Part shown: positions 22,856-32,301 of the stretch, piece by piece
Layout of the letters: the number at the start of each line of letters is the position of its first letter
Position numbering within the stretch: position 1 is the stretch's first letter
Source of the DNA: Myxococcales bacterium
GTDB lineage: Bacteria; Myxococcota; Myxococcia; Myxococcales; JAKAPL01
Length of the DNA: 64,000 nt
NCBI GenBank assembly: GCA_021783235.1
Contig: JAJXUD010000001.1
Coordinates: forward strand, 183,569-247,568
Direction: 5' to 3'
Translations under genes and position numbers: made by a program
Notes under the pieces: model-generated
What the model was told of the DNA's origin: nothing
What the model saw: only the letters and a program-made list of their open reading frames with translations
Databases searched by the model: none

Positions 22856-23721
22856 GCGGCCCCGCTCGAGCGAAGCTCCCCCGGACCACTCGCAACGTCG
22901 AGCTGAAGGTCGGCTCCGACATCGCGGGTAGCGCCTGGGGCGTCTCGCTGTCCTGGCCGAAGTTCTACGACGCGCCGAACCTCCTCAGTCCGCCCCTCGA
23001 GGTGCTCTGCTACCTCGACGGGAACGAGACGGACCTCGTCCTGTTGACGCTCGGCCGCGTCTACTACGGCTGGTTCAACCGCCTGACGGTCGCCGACTTC
23101 TCGAAACAGGCGGCCGACCTGGTCGTGGCCGGGGGGCCCACGCCGATCCTCGTCGACGTCACCGTGCTGCCGGACAAGGAGAGCGCGGTGTGGGACCGCG
23201 CGGAATCGCCGCGCACGCTGACGCAGGTCCAGAGCGGCCAACAGCTCGAGTCGCCCTTCGGTGAGCAGCTCGCGGGCCTCGATGCCACCGGAATAGGGCG
23301 GCTCGTCGGGGCCGATGCAGCGGGGCATGCCCTCACGACGCAACGTCGAGGGGTCAACGTGTTCTTCTCCGACGGTGGCATCTTCACCGTCGGCGGTGCC
23401 TATTTTCAGCCGCTCGGGACTGGAGCGCGCTCGGGCATTGCCTCCGGCGCTGACGTTTATTCTGGAGTGATGGGAGTTACCGCGTTCGTGGGAGGGACGA
23501 GCCCCACGCTGAGCTTCAGCTTCTTTAGCTCCAACGATCTGTGTGACACCGGCTCATATGCAAACACGCCCGGGAATGCTTCCTCCGCCGGAGGCAACGC
23601 CATATCCCCGGCAGGACAGCAGGGCATCCCAATCGATTGGCCATTCGTGAATTTCCAAGGCGACATCGCCGGTTCGCCGACCTCGACGACCGTGACCGGA
23701 GTGTATGTTTATGGCCACTGA
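22852..23721 (+). CDS. Element B beta-rich protein, candidate spike or minor capsid protein
   Basis: A 289-aa protein from GTG 22852, coupled to the previous gene. Soluble, Gly/Ser/Thr/Val-rich, beta-prone (VNVFFSDGGIFTVGGAYFQP; GVMGVTAFVGGTSPTLSFSF; TSTTVTGVYVYG). Base composition in the last 250 bp is noticeably less GC-rich than neighbours (for example 23440-23720), a common sign of a diversifying receptor-binding region. Counterpart by position of element A's 253-aa protein. The role is inferred. Confidence 0.6.
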   Translation: MSGPARAKLPRTTRNVELKVGSDIAGSAWGVSLSWPKFYDAPNLLSPPLEVLCYLDGNETDLVLLTLGRVYYGWFNRLTVADFSKQAADLVVAGGPTPILVDVTVLPDKESAVWDRAESPRTLTQVQSGQQLESPFGEQLAGLDATGIGRLVGADAAGHALTTQRRGVNVFFSDGGIFTVGGAYFQPLGTGARSGIASGADVYSGVMGVTAFVGGTSPTLSFSFFSSNDLCDTGSYANTPGNASSAGGNAISPAGQQGIPIDWPFVNFQGDIAGSPTSTTVTGVYVYGH

Positions 23722-24166
23722 TGCAAGAGGCAACCTGCTCATGCTTGGACAGGCCGTGACGCTCCATGCCGATGTCGCGGCCAAGAACGGTCTGCTGACA
23801 GGAGTCATCGAGCACCTCATTCCGTCCGGCTCCGCGATCCCCCGCGGCGGGGGCGCCAGGCTGGGGACCGTCACCGTCCATTGCGGGCCGACCGCCCGGC
23901 CTGCCGCCTTGGAGTATTGCCGAGCGGCTCATCATCCGACTGATGGTTCGCCCGTGCCTGCGCTCAACCCCGTTTCGGTCGACGTCGCGATCGTTCGGCT
24001 AGATGCCGCGGGAGAGGCCGCGCTCGTCGCCTGGGCCGCCGGCCGGCCGGTCCATCCCGATCACGCTCTCGACGATTCCTGCGGCCAGCTCGGCGCGCCT
24101 GTCGGCGCTCGTACCTGCACCTGCCCCGTCCGCGCCTGGCTGCGCGCCGATCTGGTGAACCCGTGA
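23705..24166 (+). CDS. Element B 153-aa protein, unknown
   Basis: Starts at ATG 23705 (or ATG 23711), overlapping the previous gene by 17 bp. Mixed sequence with His/Cys residues toward the end (HPDHALDDSCGQ; TCTCPVRAW), no TM. No counterpart in element A. Could be an accessory to the preceding beta-rich protein. Confidence 0.55.
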   Translation: MFMATDARGNLLMLGQAVTLHADVAAKNGLLTGVIEHLIPSGSAIPRGGGARLGTVTVHCGPTARPAALEYCRAAHHPTDGSPVPALNPVSVDVAIVRLDAAGEAALVAWAAGRPVHPDHALDDSCGQLGAPVGARTCTCPVRAWLRADLVNP

Positions 24167-24492
24167 TCTCCGGCCTCGATCCCGTCGACCCGAACGCCGC
24201 TGCGAACGGCTGGTCCTCGGACCCGGTCTCGTCGGCGCTCGACGGAATGAGCCCCGACCCCTCGATGGGCGGAACGCCCTATGGGCAGGAGGGCATGTAC
24301 GCCCAGGGCGACCCGAACCAGTCTCCGCTTTCGAAGATCGACAACAGCCTCTTCGACGGGGGCGGCGGCGGCGGGGGCCTCCCCGGCCTGGGCGGCCTCT
24401 TTGGCGTCGGCGGGATGGGCGGCCTCGGCACCGTCGGAATCATGGTCCTCGTCGGACTGGGCCTCATCCTCGCGATCGAGGTGGCGAAGTAA
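24163..24492 (+). CDS. Element B C-terminally anchored Gly-rich membrane protein
   Basis: A 109-aa protein from GTG 24163. Polar Asp/Ser/Pro-rich N-terminal half, a poly-Gly run with repeated GLGGLF-type motifs, and a C-terminal TM helix (TVGIMVLVGLGLILAIEVA). Matches element A's 108-aa C-terminal-TM protein in position just before the transglycosylase. Its TAA overlaps the next ATG. Confidence 0.65.
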   Translation: MISGLDPVDPNAAANGWSSDPVSSALDGMSPDPSMGGTPYGQEGMYAQGDPNQSPLSKIDNSLFDGGGGGGGLPGLGGLFGVGGMGGLGTVGIMVLVGLGLILAIEVAK

Positions 24493-25016
24493 TGGACCCT
24501 CTCCTCGAAGGAGTCGTCCTCGTGAGCGCAGCCCTCTTCCTGGCCCTCTGGATCGCTGCGAAGACCGGCGATCCGAACCTCGATCGCTTCGGCATCCGAG
24601 GCCGCATCATCCTCCGGGGCGCGGAGCACTTCGGCCCGCGGCTCTCTCGGCCAATCGTGCGGGCTCTCATGGCGATCGTCCACCAGGAGAGCGGCGGATT
24701 GCAGGTGAATTACCTCGGCGACAAGACCGCCCCCGGCGGCCCCAGCGTCGGCCCTGGCCAGGTGGAGTACGCGACCGCCAAGGAACTCGGGCTCATCCCG
24801 CAGACCGAGACCCGCGACCAGTACGCCGCCCGCGTCTCCCAGGAGGGCTGGGGAATCGACGCGATGGTGCAGGTCTTCAAGGCGAAGCTCGCCGCGGCGC
24901 ATGGCGACGTGGCCGATGCGATCCGCAGGTACAACGGCGGGGGACAGGCCGCGCTCGGATACCAGGCGTCCGCGCTCGATTGGGCTCAGCAGACCTGGCC
25001 GGGGGCCATCTCGTGA
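24492..25016 (+). CDS. Element B membrane-anchored lysozyme-like transglycosylase
   Basis: A 174-aa protein from ATG 24492. N-terminal TM (EGVVLVSAALFLALWIAA), then an SLT/goose-lysozyme-like domain: catalytic-type Glu in IVHQESGG (about residue 66), GPGQVEYATAKELG, and the late RRYNGG. These are conserved in element A's enzyme. It should cleave the glycan strand of peptidoglycan during entry or release. Transglycosylases of this kind are virion-associated in PRD1 and predicted in FLiP. Confidence 0.8.
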   Translation: MDPLLEGVVLVSAALFLALWIAAKTGDPNLDRFGIRGRIILRGAEHFGPRLSRPIVRALMAIVHQESGGLQVNYLGDKTAPGGPSVGPGQVEYATAKELGLIPQTETRDQYAARVSQEGWGIDAMVQVFKAKLAAAHGDVADAIRRYNGGGQAALGYQASALDWAQQTWPGAIS

Positions 25017-25213
25017 TCCCGCTCGAGCTGCTCTGGGCCGTCGGCGCGGCGATCGTCGTGGAGCTCGCAAGGGCGATCACCCTCTGGCAGGTCCGGAGCA
25101 TCATCGCGGCCGAGCTCCGCCCCTACGGCTCGCAGCTCCGAGCCGTCGAAACCGGTTTGCGCTCCTGTCTGGAGCGCGTCACGCGCCTCGAGGCGCAAGG
25201 AGAGCACCGATGA
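25013..25213 (+). CDS. Element B small membrane protein with coiled-coil tail
   Basis: A 66-aa protein from GTG 25013, overlapping the transglycosylase stop. N-terminal hydrophobic helix (IPLELLWAVGAAIVVELARA) and an amphipathic coil (LRAVETGLRSCLERVTRLEA). Homologous in plan to element A's 71-aa protein. A lysis role (holin or spanin-like) is possible given the enzyme upstream. Confidence 0.65.
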   Translation: MIPLELLWAVGAAIVVELARAITLWQVRSIIAAELRPYGSQLRAVETGLRSCLERVTRLEAQGEHR

Positions 25214-25494
25214 CGACAGGCGGAACGAGCGCGATGGAGAAGATCAAGTCGGCCCTCGACAAGGCCAAGAAGATCGCCGACCAGGTCGACGACTCGGTGG
25301 ACAAGCTCCACAGCTTTGCGGGGACGTTCGCGCGGCTCATCCCGGGCCTCGGCGAGATCGAGGCCGTCGTCGTCACCCTCGCCGATGGGCTCCGCGCGGC
25401 CGTCGACACGCTCGACGGCGTCGTCTCGCTCGCCGCCGGCGATCTCCCCGCCTCGTCGACGAGCCCCACGCAGGCCCTCGAGGGCGCGAAGTGA
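25210..25494 (+). CDS. Element B conserved amphipathic helical protein
   Basis: A 94-aa protein from ATG 25210. SALDKAKKIADQVDDSVDKL, then LIPGLGEIEAVVVTLADGLR and VDTLDGVVSLAAGDLP. Clear homologue of the element A product at 7876-8178, with conserved order and the PG-x-G turn. Helical hairpin with a hydrophobic second half, possibly membrane-associated. Confidence 0.75.
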   Translation: MTTGGTSAMEKIKSALDKAKKIADQVDDSVDKLHSFAGTFARLIPGLGEIEAVVVTLADGLRAAVDTLDGVVSLAAGDLPASSTSPTQALEGAK

Positions 25495-25664
25495 GCGGCG
25501 AGGCCTCCGCCCCGCCGAAGCCGCCGCCCCCGGGCTACGACTGCGAGTACTGGGCCTACACCCGCGGGGCCATCAAGGGCGGCCTGATCGGCCTCGCTTG
25601 CTGCGTCGCCGTCGCGTTCCTCTGCGACGCGGCGCGGGACTTCACCAGGCTGCGGCGCGCGTGA
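25491..25664 (+). CDS. Element B small single-TM protein
   Basis: A 57-aa protein from GTG 25491. Pro-rich N-terminus, then AIKGGLIGLACCVAVAFLC as TM helix and a short basic tail. Overlaps both neighbours by 4 bp (GTGA). Counterpart of element A's 78-aa protein. Confidence 0.6.
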   Translation: MSGEASAPPKPPPPGYDCEYWAYTRGAIKGGLIGLACCVAVAFLCDAARDFTRLRRA

Positions 25665-25972
25665 TCCACGCCGAGAAGAAAGGGCCGGATGGCACGATCA
25701 CGACGTTGCCGTCCGGCCTCGTCCGCGGTCCGGATGGCAAGCTGCGACGCCAAGCCGCGGCCTCGCCCCCCAAGGCCCCGGCGGTGACCAGGCAAGAGCC
25801 GCCGGCGCGCTCGCCGGAGCCGAAGCTCGAGGGAACGCCAGAACCGAAGCCCGAGAGCAAGAAGCAGGGCGGCGGGGCCATCGCTCTGCTGCTCCTCGTC
25901 CTGCTCCTCGGCTGGGGCTTCGGACGCTCGCGTGAATCGCAGAGCTTTTCGTCCGTCAGTCCCTCGTGGTAG
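25661..25972 (+). CDS. Element B small protein with Pro/Lys stalk and C-terminal TM
   Basis: A 103-aa protein from GTG 25661. N-terminal basic part (IHAEKKGPDGTITTLPSGLV), a Pro/Glu/Lys stalk, and a TM helix (GAIALLLLVLLLGWGFG). Same plan as element A's 7285-7668. Last gene of the late cluster before the terminator. Confidence 0.65.
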   Translation: MIHAEKKGPDGTITTLPSGLVRGPDGKLRRQAAASPPKAPAVTRQEPPARSPEPKLEGTPEPKPESKKQGGGAIALLLLVLLLGWGFGRSRESQSFSSVSPSW

Positions 25973-26027
25973 ACGGTAGGTCGGTTGGTGGACCGACGAA
26001 TTCCCTGTGATGCCTGCGGGCATCCGG

Positions 26028-26076
26028 CTGAACCCCGGAGAGTGGCGCCACCACGCCCCTCCGGGGTTCAGTTTTT
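26028..26076 (+). terminator. Rho-independent terminator of element B's late operon
   Basis: A perfect 13-bp stem, ctgaaccccggag (26028-26040) with ctccggggttcag (26059-26071), followed by TTTTT at 26072-26076. The loop holds a further 10-bp palindrome gtggcgccac. It ends the late cluster and lies just upstream of the terminal lipoprotein gene, whose ribosome-binding site begins right after the T-run. Confidence 0.9.
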
Positions 26077-26089
26077 CTAGGGAGGCCTC

Positions 26090-26365
26090 ATGCGACCCGT
26101 TGCGTTGCTCCTCGTGCTCCTCGCCGGCTGCGGCCCGGCGCTCGAGCGTCCCGCGGAATCGACGGCTGCTCTCACCCTCGACGGCGGCGGCTGTCCGGCG
26201 GGCTACGACCCCTGCCTGGGCGGCTGCATGCCGAGCGGCGAAGCCTGCTGCGCCTTCGACGGTGGCTCGACGTGGAGCTGCGGTGGTGGCTCGTCGTGCG
26301 CCGGCTTCAAGTGCTTCTCCCCCGACGCCGGCCCGTGGTGCTCCTACATCTGCTACCCGGACTGA
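26090..26365 (+). CDS. Cysteine-rich lipoprotein at the end of element B
   Basis: A 91-aa protein from ATG 26090 with a GGGAGG ribosome-binding site. Signal peptide MRPVALLLVLLAGC with lipobox; mature part has about ten Cys in a knot-like pattern (CPAGYDPCLGGCMPSGEACC, later CAGFKC and CSYIC). It lies after the late terminator yet inside the right repeat, so it is probably expressed separately, as lysogenic-conversion cargo would be. Element A ends with a larger Cys-rich lipoprotein. Function unknown; surface modification is a guess. Confidence 0.7.
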   Translation: MRPVALLLVLLAGCGPALERPAESTAALTLDGGGCPAGYDPCLGGCMPSGEACCAFDGGSTWSCGGGSSCAGFKCFSPDAGPWCSYICYPD

Positions 26366-26495
26366 CGGCCTTGTCGGACAAGGATCGCGACATGCCTGTC
26401 AGGCGCAACAGACCCCCGAGGCCAGTCCTCTCGGGCCCTTCCCGACCTTCGCCCGCGAGGTTCGCGCGGCGAGGGCGGCGGGCCCGGCGGGCGGG

Positions 26496-26511
26496 AGGGA
26501 CGTTATGTTCC
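26496..26511 (+). other. Right copy of 16-bp direct repeat flanking element B
   Basis: agggacgttatgttcc, identical to 15672-15687. It lies 24 bp beyond the guaA stop codon, so the insertion leaves guaA intact. The flanks differ from the left copy (ggcggg before, ttcgacg after), as expected for hybrid sites produced by integration. Confidence 0.65.
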
Positions 26512-26535
26512 TTCGACGCATTCCCGACAGACCGC

Positions 26536-28080
26536 TCATTCCCATTCGATGGTCGCCGGCGGCTTCGAGCTGACGTCGTAGACGACCCGATTGATGCCCC
26601 TCACCTCGTTCGTGATGCGCGACGAGATCTTGGCGAGCAGCTCCGGCGGCAGCCGAGCCCAGTCGGCGGTCATGCCGTCGAGACTCTCGACGGCGCGAAC
26701 GACGCAGGTCGACTCGTAGGTGCGCTCGTCCCCCATGACTCCCACCGACTGCACCGGCAAGAGCACGGCGAACGCCTGCCAGAGCCGCCGCTCGAGCGCG
26801 GCCTGACGGATCTCCTCCTGGACGATCACGTCGGCGGCGCGGACGAGCGAGAGCCGCTCGGGGTTGATCTCGCCGAGGATCCGGATGGCGAGGCCAGGCC
26901 CCGGGAACGGCTGCCGCTCGAGCACCTCGGCCGGCATCCCGAGCTCGCGGCCGAGCTCGCGAACCTCGTCCTTGAACAGCTCGCGCAGCGGCTCGACGAG
27001 CCGGAAACCGAGCCGCTCGGGAAGCCCGCCGACGTTGTGGTGGCTCTTGATGGCCGCCGAGGGGCCGTGGACGCTGACCGACTCGATGACGTCCGGGTAG
27101 AGCGTCCCCTGGACCAAGAACTCGAAGCCACCGAGCTCGCGGGCCTCCTCCTCGAAGACCGAGATGAACTCCTGGCCGATCCGCTTCCGCTTGGCCTCCG
27201 GGTCGACGACGCCGCCGAGCCGCTCGAGGAAGCGCGCCGAGGCGTCGACGCAGCGCAGCGGCAGATGGAAGCCGCGCTCGAAGACCTCGCGCACCTGACG
27301 GGCCTCTCCCGCCCGAAGGAGCCCCGTGTCGACGAAGACGCACTGGAGCCGGTCGCCGATCGCCTCGTGGACGAGCAGCGCCGCCACCGCCGAATCGACG
27401 CCACCGGAGAGCGCGCAGAGCGCCCGCCCTGCGCCCACCGTGGTCCGGATGGCCTCGACGGCCGAGGATCGGTAGCCGCGCATGCTCCAGGAGGGCTCGC
27501 AGCCGCAGATCCGGCGGACGAAGTTGCCGAGGATCGCGGCTCCGTCGGGCGTGTGGACGACCTCCGGGTGGAACTGCACGCCGTAGATCGGCCGTGTCTC
27601 ATGGGCCACGGCCGCGGTGGGACAGTCGGAGGTCTCGCCGATGGGGCGGAACCCGGGCGCGAGCCGCTCGACCCGGTCGCCGTGGGACATCCAGACCGGC
27701 AGCCGGCGGCCGAGCCCCTGGAACAGGGGCGAGCCTGGATCGACCGAGATCTCGGCGCCGCCGAACTCGCGCCGCTCTCCCCGACGGACCTCGCCCCCGA
27801 GGAGCGAGGTGAGCAGCTGGAGCCCATAGCAGATGCCGAGCAGCGGGACGCCGAGCTCGAGGATCTCTGGGCGGACCGTCGGCGATCCTGGCGCGGTCAC
27901 GGAGGCGGGGCCACCGGACAGCACGATTCCCTTCGGCGCGAAGGCCCGGATCTCCTCGAGCGAGCAGTGGTAGGGGCGGATCTCGCAGTAGACGTGGAGC
28001 TCACGGATCCTTCGCGCGATGAGCTGGGTCGTCTGGCTGCCGAAATCGAGGATGAGGATCCGATCGACGGGGAGGCTCAT
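26536..28080 (-). CDS. guaA: GMP synthase (glutamine-hydrolysing)
   Basis: GuaA converts XMP to GMP with ATP and glutamine. The 514-aa length matches the family. The class I amidotransferase domain has Cys84 in GICYGLQLL and His171/Glu173 in FHPEVV; the ATP-pyrophosphatase domain has SGGVDS (225-230); the C-terminal dimerisation domain ends in the conserved TIEWE. It starts at ATG 28080. guaB lies nearby on the same strand, separated by an opposite-strand lipoprotein gene, so the two are not one operon here. Confidence 0.97.
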   Translation of the reverse strand: MSLPVDRILILDFGSQTTQLIARRIRELHVYCEIRPYHCSLEEIRAFAPKGIVLSGGPASVTAPGSPTVRPEILELGVPLLGICYGLQLLTSLLGGEVRRGERREFGGAEISVDPGSPLFQGLGRRLPVWMSHGDRVERLAPGFRPIGETSDCPTAAVAHETRPIYGVQFHPEVVHTPDGAAILGNFVRRICGCEPSWSMRGYRSSAVEAIRTTVGAGRALCALSGGVDSAVAALLVHEAIGDRLQCVFVDTGLLRAGEARQVREVFERGFHLPLRCVDASARFLERLGGVVDPEAKRKRIGQEFISVFEEEARELGGFEFLVQGTLYPDVIESVSVHGPSAAIKSHHNVGGLPERLGFRLVEPLRELFKDEVRELGRELGMPAEVLERQPFPGPGLAIRILGEINPERLSLVRAADVIVQEEIRQAALERRLWQAFAVLLPVQSVGVMGDERTYESTCVVRAVESLDGMTADWARLPPELLAKISSRITNEVRGINRVVYDVSSKPPATIEWE

Positions 28081-28133
28081 GGCTGGCTCCGAGCGTTGAC
28101 AGCTCGCGGGGGGGCTCGATACAACCGTCCCGA

Positions 28134-28730
28134 GTGACGCGCTACCCTATCCGATGGGGCCTCCTCGCTGCCAGCGGGCTTCTGAGCGCCTGCGCGCACC
28201 CGGCCTACGGTCCCTCCTCCGACGACCGGCTCTCCGCCGAGGTTCAGGACAGCGCCCAGCTCTCGGCCGCGAAGTCCACCGACCGCGTCCTCTCCTGTGC
28301 CGACCTCGACGAGTCGCTCGCGCGGGCCCGCAACGGCGAGCGGCCCGAGTCCGACCGGCTCCGAAGCTACATGCACCTCTACCGCGAGCTCGTGGGGCGG
28401 ACCCAGGCGAACCAGAAGGCGTTCGACCGCCATCCCGAGCTCGTCTACGGCGGCGGCAAGGAGCAGGCCGCGGCCGCGGCGTCGCGCAGCGCCTCCGACC
28501 AGTGCCAGCAGATGCTCGCCGACGCCCGCTCGGAGTTCGACCTGCTCGTCCGCGAGCTCTTCCAGCCACTCATCATCACGGACGTCGCATCGGGCCGGAA
28601 GCTCAAGGTCGCGCGGATCAGCTTCCCGCTGCTCAAGAGCGCGGTCCAGGAGCTCGCGCCGACCGACCAGGACTCCCTGCTCGAGAAGATCGCGATCGCG
28701 GAGAAGCTCGTCGACAGCCGCCACCGCTGA
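28134..28730 (+). CDS. Putative lipoprotein, helical
   Basis: A 198-aa protein from GTG 28134, divergent from guaA (53 bp gap). Signal peptide [19 protein letters not shown] has lipobox LSAC. The mature part is helical and polar with two Cys ([22 protein letters not shown]). Its 3' end nearly touches the guaB stop (convergent, 2 bp apart). No family recognised; periplasmic or outer-membrane location inferred. Confidence 0.75.
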   Translation: MTRYPIRWGLLAASGLLSACAHPAYGPSSDDRLSAEVQDSAQLSAAKSTDRVLSCADLDESLARARNGERPESDRLRSYMHLYRELVGRTQANQKAFDRHPELVYGGGKEQAAAAASRSASDQCQQMLADARSEFDLLVRELFQPLIITDVASGRKLKVARISFPLLKSAVQELAPTDQDSLLEKIAIAEKLVDSRHR

Positions 28731-28732
28731 CG

Positions 28733-30202
<1,470 letters not shown>

Positions 30203-30586
30203 TTACGGAAAGGCGACGACCACCTCATGAGGGCCATCGCCGTCGACGTGGAACGGCAATCTTCGGGGATCCGGACGACTCGATCCGAGGGCCGAGGCCG
30301 AGAGCTCGTAGTCGCCCGGCGGCAGCTCGAGGCGCTGGATCTCGCTTCGTGGTCCCGCCGGAGCGCCGGGCTCGAAGTGCCACTCGGCGTGCCGCTCGAG
30401 ACGACCTCGCGCGTAGATGTCCGACCGGAGCCCGGTCGCGCCCCGGTCCGCGAGTTCGTAGCGCACCGTCACCGTCTCGCGGTGGCCGCGCTCCATGAGC
30501 CAGGCGCCGAAGACGATGACGAGGAGGAGCGGGAGCCGCCGGAGGAGCCGGTGGCCGCCGAACCAGCTTCTCAGCCGCTCGATCAA
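30203..30586 (-). CDS. Small N-terminally anchored protein, unknown
   Basis: A 127-aa protein with one TM helix near the N-terminus (LLRRLPLLLVIVFGAWLM) and a periplasmic beta-rich domain (VTVRYELADRGATGLRSDIY; QRLELPPGDYELSAS). It overlaps the preceding gene by 4 bp and lies 12 bp before guaB. The ELPPGDYEL motif resembles carboxypeptidase-regulatory/Ig-like modules. Function not recognised. Confidence 0.7.
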   Translation of the reverse strand: MIERLRSWFGGHRLLRRLPLLLVIVFGAWLMERGHRETVTVRYELADRGATGLRSDIYARGRLERHAEWHFEPGAPAGPRSEIQRLELPPGDYELSASALGSSRPDPRRLPFHVDGDGPHEVVVAFP

Positions 30587-31104
30587 CCGTGGTCCTTCGG
30601 GCCTGGCGAGCCCTGCGATCCCGGGCCGGACCTTCGTCCTCGGCGCAGCCTAACGCTCGGATCGCCCGTCATCTGCGGCTTCAAGCCTTTCCCCTCGTCG
30701 GGGTGGAGGCGGATCTCGGTCTTCACCTCGATGGTGACGTCCGTGAGGAGCTTGAGGATCTCCTGGTGGAGCTGGGCGGACTCGAAGAAGCGGCGGATCT
30801 CCTCGCCCAGAATCCGGATGACGTCCTGCTTCGTCCGATCGGCCTGCGAGAGCAGCGCCCCGATCAGCTCCTTCGGGAGCTTGAGCTCGCCGACCAGGTT
30901 GCGGATCCCCTCCTCGGTCATGAAGAGGGCGCCGACGCCGGCCACGATGGCCTTGCGCATGAAGTCGGTGGCGCGGCCGCGCAGGCCACCGTCGCCGCCC
31001 TCGCCCTCCGGGGGAAGCGCCCCCTCTTCCTCGTCGAACAACGGGTCGGGGTCGGACGGATCGGGCGGCGTCGCCCCGCCGTCGATGGGGTGATGCCTCG
31101 TCAC
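30583..31104 (-). CDS. Conserved-type hypothetical protein, helical core
   Basis: A 173-aa protein from GTG 31104, immediately after the mrp stop. Acidic N-terminal tail, then a helical core (MRKAIVAGVGALFMTEEGIR; LPKELIGALLSQADRTKQDV; EIRRFFESAQLHQEILKLLT) and a basic Gly/Pro tail. The core resembles poly(3-hydroxyalkanoate) granule/phasin-like or TIGR-type helical proteins only loosely. Operon position between mrp and guaB is clear; function is not. Confidence 0.7.
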   Translation of the reverse strand: MTRHHPIDGGATPPDPSDPDPLFDEEEGALPPEGEGGDGGLRGRATDFMRKAIVAGVGALFMTEEGIRNLVGELKLPKELIGALLSQADRTKQDVIRILGEEIRRFFESAQLHQEILKLLTDVTIEVKTEIRLHPDEGKGLKPQMTGDPSVRLRRGRRSGPGSQGSPGPKDHG

Positions 31105-32190
31105 CTAGGATCCCGTCCGGAAGATGGGGAGCTTCGTCGTGGAGCTCCGCATCGACAGCTGCCCGGCGACCCGCTTTGCGACCTCGAGGAACGCTCGCGC
31201 CTGCGCGCCCTCCGGCTGGGCGGAGGCGACCGGCTCGCCCTTGTCTCCGCCCTCGCGGATCGACGGCTCGAGCGGAACCCGCCCGAAAAATGGGATCGCG
31301 AGCCGCTCGCAGGCCTTCTCGGCGCCGCCGCGGTCGAAGATGGCCGTCTCGTGCTGGCAGTGCGGGCAGACGAAGCCCGACATGTTCTCGACGAGGCCGA
31401 GCACCGGGATGCCGACCTTGTCGAACATCATCTTGGCCTTGAGGACGTCCGAGAGGGCGACGTCCTGCGGCGTGGAGACGAGGACCACGCCCGCGGAGCG
31501 CACCTGCTGGGCGAGCGTCAGCGGAATGTCGCCGGTCCCTGGCGGCAGGTCCAGGACCAGGTAGTCGAGCTCGCCCCAGTCGACGTCGCGCAGGAGCTGG
31601 ATCAGGGCCCCGTGGAGCATGGGACCACGCCAGACGAGCGCCTGATCGGGATCCACGAGGAAGCCGATCGACATGACCGCGAGGCCGTGGGCGCGCAGCG
31701 GCGCGAGCCGCCGGCCGTCCTTCGACTCCGGGCGGTCGTGGACGCCGGTCATGATCGGGATCGAGGGGCCGTAAAAGTCCGCGTCGAGCAGGCCGACCTT
31801 CGCGCCGCAGCGGGCGAGCGAGACGGCGATGTTCAGCGCGACGGTCGACTTGCCGACCCCACCCTTGCCGGCGCCGACGAGCACGATGTTCTTGACCTGC
31901 GGGACGAGCTCCTGGGCGGGCTGGTTCGTGCCGGCCGCGCGGCGGACCTCCGCGCCCCAGGCGACGTCGATTCGACCGATCCCAGGGATCGCGCCGAGCG
32001 CCTTCTGCACGTCGGCCTCGATCTGCTCCTTGAGCGGGCAGGCGGGGGTGGTCAGCTCGACCTTCAAGGCGACGTTCGCCCCGTCGACGCGCAGATCCTT
32101 GATCATCCCCGCCGACACGAGATCGCGGTGCAGCTCGGGGTCCAGAACTTTCGAGAGGGCCTCGAGGACCTCCCGCTCCGTCAATGCCAT
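31105..32190 (-). CDS. mrp: Mrp/NBP35-family iron-sulfur cluster carrier ATPase
   Basis: A 361-aa protein with an N-terminal MIP18/DUF59 domain (about 1-90, CPLKEQIEADVQKAL) and a P-loop domain with the deviant Walker A GKGGVGKST (about 110-118), switch DADFYGPSI and LPPGTGD. The CPHC pair near residue 275 is the metal/cluster-binding CxxC of Mrp proteins. Mrp (ApbC) carries Fe-S clusters to apoproteins in the cytoplasm. First gene of the minus-strand run ending at guaB. Confidence 0.92.
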   Translation of the reverse strand: MALTEREVLEALSKVLDPELHRDLVSAGMIKDLRVDGANVALKVELTTPACPLKEQIEADVQKALGAIPGIGRIDVAWGAEVRRAAGTNQPAQELVPQVKNIVLVGAGKGGVGKSTVALNIAVSLARCGAKVGLLDADFYGPSIPIMTGVHDRPESKDGRRLAPLRAHGLAVMSIGFLVDPDQALVWRGPMLHGALIQLLRDVDWGELDYLVLDLPPGTGDIPLTLAQQVRSAGVVLVSTPQDVALSDVLKAKMMFDKVGIPVLGLVENMSGFVCPHCQHETAIFDRGGAEKACERLAIPFFGRVPLEPSIREGGDKGEPVASAQPEGAQARAFLEVAKRVAGQLSMRSSTTKLPIFRTGS

Positions 32191-32301
32191 GAGCGTCGTC
32201 TCCTCGTTCCGTGGGGTCGCGTCTGCACGGGGCGCCGGATCCTGACGACGCCGTCCCTGAGTGTCAAGAACATCGGGCCGCGCCGTCGAAATCCGGTCGG
32301 C

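Larger units (their letters stand above)
15672..26511 (+). mobile_element. Element B: about 10.8-kb phage-like element, probably tailless (PM2/FLiP-like), rightward
   Basis: Bounded by the 16-bp direct repeat. About 22 short genes, nearly all rightward and overlapping by 4 bp: Acb2/Tad1-like protein, rolling-circle-type Rep, Zn-ribbon protein, three more small early genes, an opposing HTH gene, then late genes for Pro-rich protein, packaging-type ATPase, membrane peptide, capsid-size protein, tiny membrane proteins, beta-rich protein, transglycosylase and small lysis-type proteins, ending in a strong terminator and a Cys-rich lipoprotein. No tail, portal, large terminase or integrase. PM2 (about 10 kb, rolling-circle Rep, P9 ATPase) and FLiP (about 9 kb, ssDNA, transglycosylase) are the closest organisational parallels known to me. 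Confidence 0.7.

Noticed and set aside
7285-26365. Elements A and B as filamentous (inovirus) prophages
   Set aside because: The ATPases lack a C-terminal TM, the probable capsid proteins are 430-486 aa, and there is a transglycosylase; no pIII/secretin-like genes. Not fully excluded.
7285-26365. Elements A and B as tailed-phage remnants
   Set aside because: No terminase large subunit, portal, tail tube, tape measure or baseplate genes among some 40 genes.
26369-26383. Short palindrome ccttgtcggacaagg as a terminator
   Set aside because: Stem of 6-7 bp with no following T-run.
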